Position numbers and translations under genes: made by a program | Assembly: GCA_965204715.1 (NCBI GenBank) | Contig: OZ242009.1 | Span: 3,844,001 to 3,908,000 of the forward strand | Source of the DNA: CATOSP01 sp965204715 | Lineage (GTDB): Bacteria > Chloroflexota > Dehalococcoidia > Lucifugimonadales > UBA3495 | DNA length: 64,000 nt | Reading direction: 5' to 3' | Shown: in pieces, positions 36,555 to 44,162 of the stretch | Layout of the letters: the number at the start of each line of letters is the position of its first letter | Position numbering within the stretch: the stretch's first letter is position 1 | Notes under the pieces: generated by a model | The model's database searches: none | The model's input: only the letters and a program-made list of their open reading frames with translations | Told to the model about the DNA's origin: nothing

Positions 36555-37331
36555 TCAGGGGTTGATCAGGCCGGACTCCCGGCCTACGATGAAGGTCTCC
36601 CGCCGCTCCACGAAGTCGGCTACCAGGCTGGTCAGGGCTTCGGGCCGGTCAGCGACGATGGCATGTCCGGCGTCGTATACCAGGGATATGTTGCAGTTGG
36701 GTATCTTCTCCCGGTACACCCGGGCGGCTTCAGGGGCGACCATACGGTCGTTCAGTCCGAAGATGGCCAGGGTAGAGCAGGCTATTTCTCCCAGCCGCTC
36801 CTCCAGCTCAGTGTCGCGGCTGCCCGCATGCAGGAGTAGCCTCATTTCATCGGCCACGGCGGGTTCTACGGGAAGCAGCCGGGACTCGTTCTCCGGATGG
36901 GCCAGAAGTTGGTCCGGTCCTGCCCCCAGGGGATCGTCAATCGGCAGCACTGTAGTAGGGGAAATCAGGACCAGGGCTTGGATTTCATCGGGGGCCAAGA
37001 GGGTCTGCCAGAGAGCAACGCCCGCGCCTGCCGACTCTCCAATCAGGGTGTATTTTCCTGAGATCAGTTCCCTGACTGCAAGGTTTAGCAGGCTGGCAAA
37101 GTCCCTCAGCGACTCTGGGCGCTTTGCGAAAGACATTTCAGGAAAACTGAGAGATACAACGCGGTAGGCTTGCGCCAGGGCGTCGGCCAGTGGTCCGTTT
37201 CTCCATCGCCCGACGTCGAGCATAAGGACCGGGTCGCCTGACCCGGCAGCGAAGTACTCCACCCGCGCTCCCGCAACTTCGATCTGGCCGTGTTCCACCG
37301 CGTTACTGCCCCCCCGGTCTCGTTGAACCAT
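36555..37331 (-). CDS. Alpha/beta hydrolase (operon gene 5)
   Basis: 258 aa alpha/beta hydrolase. The nucleophile elbow is LIGESAGAGVALW with Ser near residue 105 (G-E-S-A-G). The acid candidate is in LAIFGLNDRMVAPEAARVY and the His in LVYDAGHAIVADRPEAL, giving a complete triad. The early loop PVLMLDVGRWRNGPLADALA replaces the HGxPG oxyanion motif. The start is preceded by agagg. It lies 26 bases after the monooxygenase gene in the same transcript. Confidence 0.87.
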   Translation of the reverse strand: MVQRDRGGSNAVEHGQIEVAGARVEYFAAGSGDPVLMLDVGRWRNGPLADALAQAYRVVSLSFPEMSFAKRPESLRDFASLLNLAVRELISGKYTLIGESAGAGVALWQTLLAPDEIQALVLISPTTVLPIDDPLGAGPDQLLAHPENESRLLPVEPAVADEMRLLLHAGSRDTELEERLGEIACSTLAIFGLNDRMVAPEAARVYREKIPNCNISLVYDAGHAIVADRPEALTSLVADFVERRETFIVGRESGLINP

Positions 37332-37357
37332 CAGCGCCTCTTAGCCGGTCCTGCCGT

Positions 37358-38464
37358 TCACAGTTCCCGGAGGCGTGGCAGGACCTCCCTGCCGAACAGC
37401 TCGATTTCCCGCATGACTTCACGGTGTTCAACGCCGGGTTGCTGGAAGAACAGGTCTACGACCCCAGCGCCGCACTTGTCCCGGAATTCCTTGATCTGAT
37501 TGAAGACGGTGTCAGGGCCGCCAATGAAGTTCAGGCTGCGGGCCACCCCCACAACGTCCCCCTGAGGACTGCCCGCCAGTAGGTTGCGAAGGTCAAACTC
37601 TTCACCGGCGCGGGCCGCGTTGATGGCCTGGGTCACCAGTGGCCTCATGGCTATGCCGCCGGGAACGGGGCCGGATCCCGTCCGCCCTGCCAGCCAGTCC
37701 TCAGCCTGCTGGTCAGTGTCCGCCAGGTATATGCTGCCCCGATAGACTACCTGGTCGGGCTGCGGCTCCCAACCCGCCTCGGCGCACCACTGAAAATACC
37801 TGGCGGTAACGGCTGCCATCTGGTCCGGCGGCACGAAGGAGACGCCCAACCCAAGCCGGTTGTCGGCGGCGTACCGGACGGTGTCTTCGCTCCTGGTGGC
37901 GACTATCACCGGGGGCAAAGGCTGTTGGACCGGACGAGGCCACACCGCGACGGTCCTGAACTGGTGGTAACGCCCTTCCCATGAGAAGGGCTGCGGCTCG
38001 GTCAACGCCTTCAGGATCAGGTCCATACCTTCAAAGAGCCGTTCCCTGCCCTCGGATGGATTGACGCTGTAGGTCTGGTCTTCGTTGGGAGTGCCCCGCA
38101 GAAACCCTATGATGAGCCGGCCGTTGGTCAGGTTGTCCAGCAAGCCCAGCTCCTCGGCGCACCTTACAGGGTTGTTCAGGGGCAAAAGCTGCCCCAGCAT
38201 GGCGATTTTGACTCGCTTGCACCGCTCGGCTACCGCCGCGGCCATCACCGCGGGCGTGCCCGTCGCGATTCGTCCGGAGTAGTGATGCTCGGAGAAGCTT
38301 ACCCAGTCAAAACCCATCTCCTCCGCAAACTCGCACTCCTCGATACCTTCCTGGTAGCTGCGCACCGAGGTCTCCGGGTCGTGATACGCCGGGGGAATGG
38401 GCCAAGTGGTAGGGAAAGTATCCCTCCGGGAATACCCCATAGCCCCAAGATAAGAAGCCTTCAT
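37358..38464 (-). CDS. LLM class flavin-dependent oxidoreductase (3), operon gene 4
   Basis: 368 aa luciferase-like monooxygenase. Typical blocks: FDWVSFSEHHYSGRIATGTP near residue 55 and IAMLGQLLPLNNPVRCAEEL near 92-111, then LLDNLTNGRLIIGFLRGTP. The C-terminus ends FIGGPDTVFNQIKEFRDKCG and EIELFGREVLPRLREL. The ribosome site ggaga precedes ATG. Its place between esterases and hydrolases in the selenoprotein operon suggests oxidation of an intermediate in one breakdown route. The flavin or F420 preference cannot be read from sequence. Confidence 0.9.
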   Translation of the reverse strand: MKASYLGAMGYSRRDTFPTTWPIPPAYHDPETSVRSYQEGIEECEFAEEMGFDWVSFSEHHYSGRIATGTPAVMAAAVAERCKRVKIAMLGQLLPLNNPVRCAEELGLLDNLTNGRLIIGFLRGTPNEDQTYSVNPSEGRERLFEGMDLILKALTEPQPFSWEGRYHQFRTVAVWPRPVQQPLPPVIVATRSEDTVRYAADNRLGLGVSFVPPDQMAAVTARYFQWCAEAGWEPQPDQVVYRGSIYLADTDQQAEDWLAGRTGSGPVPGGIAMRPLVTQAINAARAGEEFDLRNLLAGSPQGDVVGVARSLNFIGGPDTVFNQIKEFRDKCGAGVVDLFFQQPGVEHREVMREIELFGREVLPRLREL

Positions 38465-38496
38465 GGCGCTTCTCCCAAAGAATCGGCCTTAGCCGG

Positions 38497-39441
38497 TCAC
38501 GGTTGCCAGTGAGGGGGAAGACTCGGGCCCGGCATTCCAAGCCGCCGGGCCAGCCACTCTTCGGTAAACACGCCATCCCTGAAGCCGGAGTGGGTTGACT
38601 TGTATACCTCGCACTCTCCACCCAGCGATTCCACCATTGGGCTGAGAGCGGAGGCGTCCAACGCCTCCCCATCCGACCCGGCCACCAGCAGGGTCGTTGC
38701 GGTGACCTTCGGAGCGAACCAGCGCAGGTCGAAATAGGAAAGAGTGCGGCGCACCTGTTCCTCACGGGACGGGTTGAGGCGCAGGTAGTCGTTGATTTCC
38801 TCCAGGGGATAGGCTTCGGTGCGGGCGGCCAGGTCGGCAGCAGCGTAGGACAGGGACGGGCTGCATACCACGTGGGTAATCCCCCGGGCCAGCGCCGCGG
38901 TGGTCAAGGGGAGGTCTGCTCCGATGGCTGCAATACGAGCGGGATCGACTTCTTCCCGACCTGCCAGGTATTCCAGTCCGCGGCAGCAGTCGGCCACTAT
39001 ACCCCGGTAGACGTAGGATGAAGGGTCGGCGATGCCGTCCGTGAGCAATCCGGGGAAGCTGGCCGCGTATGGCTGATCGGCAAGGCGCTGCCCCCTGACC
39101 GCCACGGAGAAAATGACGTAGTCCCGTCTCTGTCCGTTGGACGTTCCCTGCGGCACCAGGTCAACGACGCTGCCGTAACGCGGCAGATAGTACCTCGCCG
39201 GAAAAGGCCCATCACCCTTGGGAATACTCAGGTAGCCGAAAATACGGTAGGGACCGATTGATGTCAGGCGGATGCCATAAGCTGTGGCAAAGTCCGTGGA
39301 GCGCAGCGGCAGTTCCACGACCTCCGGAGCGGCAGGCAACGCCGCCAACTCGGCCAGTGTGTCTTCCCAATAGGCATCGAATCCGTTAGGCTTTTCGCCG
39401 CCGGCGGGCGGGCTGGGTGGGTTCGGACTGCCTGTCGTCAT
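38497..39441 (-). CDS. Acetylxylan-esterase-like hydrolase (operon gene 3)
   Basis: 314 aa member of the AXE1/Cah family of alpha/beta hydrolases (acetylxylan esterase, cephalosporin-C deacetylase). It shows FGYLSIPKGDGPFPARYYLP and a DPSSYVYRGIVADCCRGLEYLAGR segment (quoted in part: YVYRGIVADCCRGLEYLAGR). The catalytic elbow normally G-x-S-x-G reads AAIGADLPLTTAAL, with no Ser at the expected place, so catalysis by the usual triad is doubtful. The segment LVAGSDGEALD would be the acid loop. It is paralogous to the next upstream gene, which keeps the serine; a degenerate partner subunit is possible. Confidence 0.82.
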   Translation of the reverse strand: MTTGSPNPPSPPAGGEKPNGFDAYWEDTLAELAALPAAPEVVELPLRSTDFATAYGIRLTSIGPYRIFGYLSIPKGDGPFPARYYLPRYGSVVDLVPQGTSNGQRRDYVIFSVAVRGQRLADQPYAASFPGLLTDGIADPSSYVYRGIVADCCRGLEYLAGREEVDPARIAAIGADLPLTTAALARGITHVVCSPSLSYAAADLAARTEAYPLEEINDYLRLNPSREEQVRRTLSYFDLRWFAPKVTATTLLVAGSDGEALDASALSPMVESLGGECEVYKSTHSGFRDGVFTEEWLARRLGMPGPSLPPHWQP

Positions 39442-39454
39442 ATCATCATATCCG

Positions 39455-40381
39455 CTATGGGTTTAGGTGCGATGCCAGGAATGCGTCTATGACTGCGCCG
39501 TGCTGGGCATTGTTGGCATCGTGGCCATGACCGTCGTAGGCGTACATCTTCTTGTCGGCGCTGGCAATGGCATTGAACATCGCGAAGCCCGTCTCCGGGG
39601 GGCAGGTGCTGTCCTGGAGACCGACGCTCACGATGATGGGGCACTGGATCCGAGGGGCCAGGTTGATGCCGTCAAAGTAGGCCAGGGTATCCTCAACCTT
39701 CTGACGGCTTTGCGGGTACATCCGCAGGTAATCGGCGATTTCCTGGTAGGGGTAGGCGTCGGTAAGCTCTATGGAGTCCATGTACCCGCAAAGGTAGGGA
39801 GCCCCTGCCGCGGCAGCCTTGATCTCCGGACGAAAGGCGGCTGTGGATACGGTCAGGCCGCCGCCCTGGCTGTGGCCGGTGACGCCGATGCGGTCTCCGT
39901 CAACCTCGTCACGCCCCAGCAGGAAGTCTACCCCCCGGCAGGCGTCCATGTAGAAGCCCCGGTAGGAGTAAGTGTTGCGGTCCACCATGCCGTAGGTGAG
40001 CAGGCCGGGGTAGCCAGGGTTGAACTGCCGGTTGCTGCGCAACTTCCCCCTGGGGGCCACGCTAAAGGCGGCATAGCCCTTCCTGGCCCAATTCTTGGGG
40101 ATGGGAGGCTCCATGTTGTAGCCGGGGACCTGCAACAACCCCGGCAGAGGGCCGCTGCGTTCCCGCGGTACGGCATACCACCCGGCGATGCGCACGTGGT
40201 CCAGGCTGGTGTAAAAGACCTCGTAAACATCAACCAGGGGCGTCGAGCGAAGCCGGTCGTGGACCGCCTCCGGGTCGAGGGGAATACCGGCGGTCTCGGC
40301 CAGCACGTCGTCCCAGAACTGGTCGATATCATCCGGTCTCCGCACTCTTGAGATGTACTTGTCTGCTGCCAACCGTGGCAT
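39455..40381 (-). CDS. Acetylxylan-esterase-family hydrolase (operon gene 2)
   Basis: 308 aa AXE1-family alpha/beta hydrolase. The family blocks are AGWYAVPRERSGPLPGLLQV, YSYRGFYMDACRGVDFLLGR, the intact nucleophile elbow GVTGHSQGGGL with Ser near residue 175, the acid loop VSVGLQDSTCPPETGF and a C-terminal YDGHGHDANNAQ with the His. Known members remove acetyl groups from sugars or cleave other small esters. ATG at 40381 follows ggggagg by five bases; the frame could extend to 40405. It lies 45 bases after the selenoprotein stop. Confidence 0.88.
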   Translation of the reverse strand: MPRLAADKYISRVRRPDDIDQFWDDVLAETAGIPLDPEAVHDRLRSTPLVDVYEVFYTSLDHVRIAGWYAVPRERSGPLPGLLQVPGYNMEPPIPKNWARKGYAAFSVAPRGKLRSNRQFNPGYPGLLTYGMVDRNTYSYRGFYMDACRGVDFLLGRDEVDGDRIGVTGHSQGGGLTVSTAAFRPEIKAAAAGAPYLCGYMDSIELTDAYPYQEIADYLRMYPQSRQKVEDTLAYFDGINLAPRIQCPIIVSVGLQDSTCPPETGFAMFNAIASADKKMYAYDGHGHDANNAQHGAVIDAFLASHLNP

Positions 40382-40426
40382 GTCATCCTCCCCGTATATC
40401 CGCATACCTGCGGGGAAAGTCCTGGG

Positions 40427-42154
40427 CTACAATTCAACGTCCTCCACCGGCATGGTAGCGATGCCGTAGGTGCCGTAGAAGAAGTTGGCGTAGTGGGTTG
40501 ACCCGCCGGTGACGAACAGAAGGTATTGCTCCGGAGATTCCAGGGCCGGGATAGTCGCCTCCGGGTCGTTCTCCAGGTGCTGCAACTCCGGGTGGGTGAG
40601 CCACTTCCCGTCCGGGCCGGTGGGCATTCCCCGTGATCCCAGGACGGACTTCAGCGGGATTCGGCAATTCTCGTGGAGCCACTCCTGGGCATCCCGCTTG
40701 TTCATGCCGGCCTCGGCCAGGATGACAGCGCGGGACGGGCTGAGTACGATGGGATGATACGGCCCCTGGTACGGGACCCGCTTGCTGGTGTGGCCGACCT
40801 GCGCCGACTGCCAGCCTCTCAACCATGCGCCTGCGCCGGAGTGACGGTACTCCATGTTGGACGCGATGTTGTCCAGTGTGTCCATGTGGTTCCTTGAGCT
40901 GGAGTCCAGGATGTCAGCCGGGCCGGTCACGGTAACGACGGTGACCGCGCTCTCGTCAGGGCGGAAGCCCTTATCAACGTGGTAGGGCTGCCACGGGCTG
41001 AGTTCCTCGTTCTCGGCAATGCACATCCCGAACTTGGTGGGCAGCCCGATGAAGTTGGGGTCTCCCGCTCCGGGCTTGCAGTATCCGATGTTGATAAGGC
41101 AAAGGCGCAGCGCGCGCCCAACGGCCGTGTTGGGCCGGTTGACTACCCCCGGGCCCATCGCAGAGGTACCGTAGGTTATCCCGGCCCTGTCGGCGATGGG
41201 CCCGTTGACCAGTATCAGGGGAGCCTCGGTGTGGCCCGACACCTGCATGTCCCGGTGGTTCATTTCGGGCTGAGCGAGGCAATCAATGGCGGCGAGAAGC
41301 ACCGGGAACTGCTCCGGGGCGCAGCCGGCCATGACCGCGTTCACGGCAATTTTCTCCACGGTAGCCAGACCGAATCCCGGCTCCATGACCATCACCACGT
41401 CCTGGGGTGCGCGGCGGGTCCCCTTGAGCATCGCCTCGACGGCCTCGGGCGTAGGAGGTATGACGGGCATACCGTCGCTCCAGTCCCGTTCTTCCAGGAA
41501 GCGGTTTACCGAGTCCAGTCCCAGCGGTGACTCGTCCAACTCCACGGTGAAGGTCTCCATGCCCCCGCCATTGCGCGCGGCAGCCTTCTGGGTCGGTGCG
41601 GCGGAGAGCCGGGTCAGTCCCAGTATGATGTCATCGATCTGCTCGTCGACCATCTTGCGGATGTAACCCGGCTGCTGCCCGGTAGTGGCGTGTGGGATGG
41701 TTACGAAGGCGGTGCTGGGCTGGCCCCAGCCGTCAACGCAGGACTGCCATGCCCTGGCAAAGCTGCGGGCGGCGATTCCTACCACGGGGACGCCGGCTTT
41801 TTCCATCGCCACCATGTCGTGGGCAAGCCACGACGTGCAGCCCCCTCAATGGGCGGTTGCGCCGATCATGGCATCAACTTCGCCCGCGATGACCGCTGCC
41901 TCCTCCTCGTCGATGTGGTTACCGCGGCTCAGGGACGGACGTCCGGGCCGCAGGTCGCCGCCGTAACGTTCGAAATTGATACCGGAAAAGCGCTGGCTCA
42001 GGTGCTCGGCCACGCGGTCTACGGCCACGTCCGCGCCGCCGGTCATGTTGTTGTACAGTCCGATGGTCTTGCCTTCCAGGGTTTCAAGGCGCGGGGCCGG
42101 AGGCACCTTGAAGTCAACCCTGTCAGCGGCGGGTGACATGATCTGTAGCTTCAT
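40427..42154 (-). CDS. UGSC/GrdB-like selenoprotein with in-frame TGA (operon gene 1)
   Basis: One reading frame of 576 codons contains a single TGA (41846-41848, codon 103); without recoding it appears as two ORFs, 42154-41846 and 41815-40427. Reading through gives MIGATAH-U-GGCTSWLAHDM, placing Sec103 and Cys106 in a U-x-x-C redox motif followed by AMEKAGVPVVGIAA. This resembles UGSC-motif (seleno)proteins and the Sec region of glycine reductase GrdB (U-G-T-C-T...), from memory. The N-terminal part has a nucleotide-like GKTIGLYNN segment. The 470-residue C-terminal region (ERDWSDGMPVIPPTPE, NAVMAGCAPEQFPVL, GPIADRAGITYGTSAMGPG) has no domain I can name. The start follows agga at ATG 42154, and the final stop is TAG. 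It likely catalyses a thiol/selenol-dependent reduction or C-N/C-S cleavage. Sec-synthesis genes are not in the window. Confidence 0.85.
41816..41834 (-). promoter_or_regulatory. Candidate bacterial SECIS element
   Basis: On the coding (minus) strand gtcgtgg-cttgc-ccacgac forms a perfect 7-bp stem beginning 12 bases after the TGA. The 5-base loop has a G at position 22 downstream. Bacterial SECIS hairpins normally place the apical loop about 16-37 bases after the UGA with a guanosine in the loop. Confidence 0.65.
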
Positions 42155-42187
42155 CGTATCTCTCCTATCCATCCGGGACGGGACCGA

Positions 42188-42217
42188 ATTAACTGATGGC
42201 AGTCTAAATTCCGTCAA
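42188..42217 (-). promoter_or_regulatory. Candidate promoter of the selenoprotein operon
   Basis: Minus-strand TTGACG (5 of 6) at 42217-42212, an 18-base spacer and GTTAAT (4 of 6) at 42193-42188. The predicted start is about 25-30 bases before the ATG at 42154. Confidence 0.4.
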
Positions 42218-42266
42218 TGGGCCGCGTCAACCTGATGAGGCCATGTCTGAGTCTCCATGCACCGGC

Positions 42267-42290
42267 GTTGTGGTACGATTACACCACAAC
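42267..42290. promoter_or_regulatory. Palindromic operator candidate gttgtggt-N8-accacaac
   Basis: A perfect 8-bp inverted repeat with an 8-base centre lies in the gap between the divergent selenoprotein operon and the nitroreductase gene. It is suited to a dimeric regulator binding one helical face (centre-to-centre 16 bases) and overlaps the region where the nitroreductase promoter should be. Confidence 0.55.
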
Positions 42291-42366
42291 ACATAGTTTA
42301 GCCCATCGGATAACGTGACGCATTTTCCGTGCCCAATACCGACACATGGGCGAAAGGAGCACTATT

Positions 42367-42984
42367 ATGCCCGATGAAATTGGCCTGTTCGAGGCCATCG
42401 ACACGCAGCGGGGGCTGCGTCAGTTCAAGCCCGACCCGGTGCCGGACGGGATGATTACCCGCCTGCTTCAAGCCGCGATCAAGGCTCCGTCCGGCGGCGT
42501 CCGGCAGGGCTGGAGTTTCATCGTAATCCGGGACGAGGAGACCCGGCGCAAGATCGGAGAGCTGTACCGTACAGGATCACGGTTCGACATCCGGGACGAC
42601 ATGACCGCGCAGCAACGGCGGGTTTACCGGCGGGCGCAGCACCTGGAAGACAACATGGAGGATGTGCCGGTGTTCATCCTCGCCTGTATCGAGGGAGGTC
42701 CGGGCGGCCCCGTGTCCGGCGCGTCCATCTACCCGGCGGTGCAGAACATCCTGCTGGCGGCGCGGGGACTGGGCCTTGCCAGCGTGTTGACCACCCGGCA
42801 ATCGCGGTTCGAGCCCGAAATCAAGGAGATGCTGGGAATACCGGAGAATGTGACAACGGCAGCTATTCTGCCCATCGGTTTCCCGGCCGAGGGCGTCAGA
42901 TACGGTCCCACGAGGCGCAGACCATTGGAGGAAGTGGCCTTCGACGGCCACTGGGGCAATGGCTGGCAGCCGGAGGCGGAATAG
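42367..42984 (+). CDS. Nitroreductase family protein
   Basis: 205 aa FMN-dependent oxidoreductase of the nitroreductase superfamily. FMN contacts are expected from IDTQRGLRQFKPDPVPDG, the APSGGVRQGWSFIVIRDEE stretch (residues 30-52) and the C-terminal LPIGFPAEGVRYGPTRRRP. The enzyme family reduces nitro groups, quinones, enones or halogenated aromatics with NAD(P)H. The start at 42367 is set by aaaggagc seven bases upstream. It is divergent from the selenoprotein operon across a shared palindrome, so coregulation with it is likely. Confidence 0.9.
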   Translation: MPDEIGLFEAIDTQRGLRQFKPDPVPDGMITRLLQAAIKAPSGGVRQGWSFIVIRDEETRRKIGELYRTGSRFDIRDDMTAQQRRVYRRAQHLEDNMEDVPVFILACIEGGPGGPVSGASIYPAVQNILLAARGLGLASVLTTRQSRFEPEIKEMLGIPENVTTAAILPIGFPAEGVRYGPTRRRPLEEVAFDGHWGNGWQPEAE

Positions 42985-43066
42985 TGGGGCGGTGGTGGGA
43001 TTAAGATGGCGGCATAGTGGGGCGACGGTGGGAATGCGGCGGGAGTAATGTAAAGGAGTGAATGAT

Positions 43067-44065
43067 ATGAGCGGGAAGCAGCATCGAATCTATGTAGGTA
43101 TGCACGACGGCATCTGCGCCGTGTTCAGCTCCGACGGGGGCGAGACCTGGCAGCAGGGCCCGGTCACCAGCTTGCCCCATGCGGCGGCCCGCCTTGCGGC
43201 CAGCCCGGCTGATCCCCAGCGCGCATACCTGGCCGCCTACGAGGCAGGCGTCTACCGCACCGACGACGCCGGTATAACCTGGCAGCACATTGACTCATGG
43301 CCCACCGATTATGCTCACAGCGTTCTGGCCCATCCATCGGAGGCTGAGACAGTATACGTGGGCAGCGAACCGGCGGCGCTTTTCCGTTCCGCCGATGGTG
43401 GAAGTAGCTGGCATGAGTGCGCCGGGTTCCGGGAAGTGCCGGAGTCGGTTGACTGGGGGTTCCACGCGGAGACGCGGGACTCCCATGTCCGGGACCTGCG
43501 GGCGTCACCGGGCGACTATGCCTGCATGTATGCGGGCATAGAGGTCGGCGGCATGGTCCGCTCCCGGGATGCAGGGGCGACCTGGAAACAACTGCCGGGC
43601 CTGAACGATGACATCCACTGCGTCAACCTCAGCCGCAACCGTCCCGAAACGGTCTACGTGGCCACGGCCCGCGCCCCGTACCGCACCGACGACCAGGGAG
43701 ACCATTGGGAGATCATCAACGAGGGCCTGGACCGCCGCTACACGTTGCACATAGCCGCCGACCCGGAGAATGCAGACCTGGTGCTGGTGACGGTGTCCGA
43801 AAACGCGGGGAGGAAGGCGCCCCAGTTCTACCGTTCCACCAATGGAGGCCGGACCTGGGCGCTGGTTGAAGCCCTGGGTCACGGAGAGAACGCCCAAGAC
43901 ATGGTGGTGGCCTTTGACTGGGATTCAGAAACGCCGGGCATGGTATATGCAGGGACAGACGGCGGCAAACTGTTTTGCAGCCGCAACGGGGGAGAAACTT
44001 GGGAGCAGTTGCCGGTGAGCCTGCCCTCGGTGGCTGTCGGAGCACTGGCAGTAGGCAAAGGTTAG
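43067..44065 (+). CDS. Beta-propeller protein with seven Asp-box (BNR) repeats
   Basis: 332 aa made almost entirely of sialidase/VPS10-type Asp-box units: SSDGGETWQQ, TDDAGITWQH, SADGGSSWHE, SRDAGATWKQ, TDDQGDHWEI, STNGGRTWAL and SRNGGETWEQ. Seven copies at about 45-residue spacing predict a seven-bladed propeller. There is no signal peptide. ATG at 43067 is used because aaaggag precedes it by 8 bases; the GTG at 43058 overlaps that site. Propellers of this kind usually bind ligands or scaffold; no catalytic residues of sialidase can be assigned. Confidence 0.85.
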   Translation: MSGKQHRIYVGMHDGICAVFSSDGGETWQQGPVTSLPHAAARLAASPADPQRAYLAAYEAGVYRTDDAGITWQHIDSWPTDYAHSVLAHPSEAETVYVGSEPAALFRSADGGSSWHECAGFREVPESVDWGFHAETRDSHVRDLRASPGDYACMYAGIEVGGMVRSRDAGATWKQLPGLNDDIHCVNLSRNRPETVYVATARAPYRTDDQGDHWEIINEGLDRRYTLHIAADPENADLVLVTVSENAGRKAPQFYRSTNGGRTWALVEALGHGENAQDMVVAFDWDSETPGMVYAGTDGGKLFCSRNGGETWEQLPVSLPSVAVGALAVGKG

Positions 44066-44084
44066 TGTTTGTTCGTGAAATGAT

Positions 44085-44118
44085 AATCGGGCCGCAGGAT
44101 TCATCCTGCGGCCCGATT
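44085..44118. terminator. Strong bidirectional terminator
   Basis: Perfect 15-bp stem aatcgggccgcagga/tcctgcggcccgatt with a 4-base ttca loop, between the stops of two convergent genes. The A/T bases at the stem foot give a short T tract on both strands. Confidence 0.8.
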
Positions 44119-44162
44119 TATGGATTCCCGGTTAGGGCGGTATAGCTCGGAGTGGCTGTGCC

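Noticed and set aside
41815..42217. Reading the 123-aa and 462-aa ORFs as a pseudogene broken by a stop
   Set aside because: Frame, motif and domain continuity across the single TGA, with a SECIS-like hairpin, favour selenocysteine.
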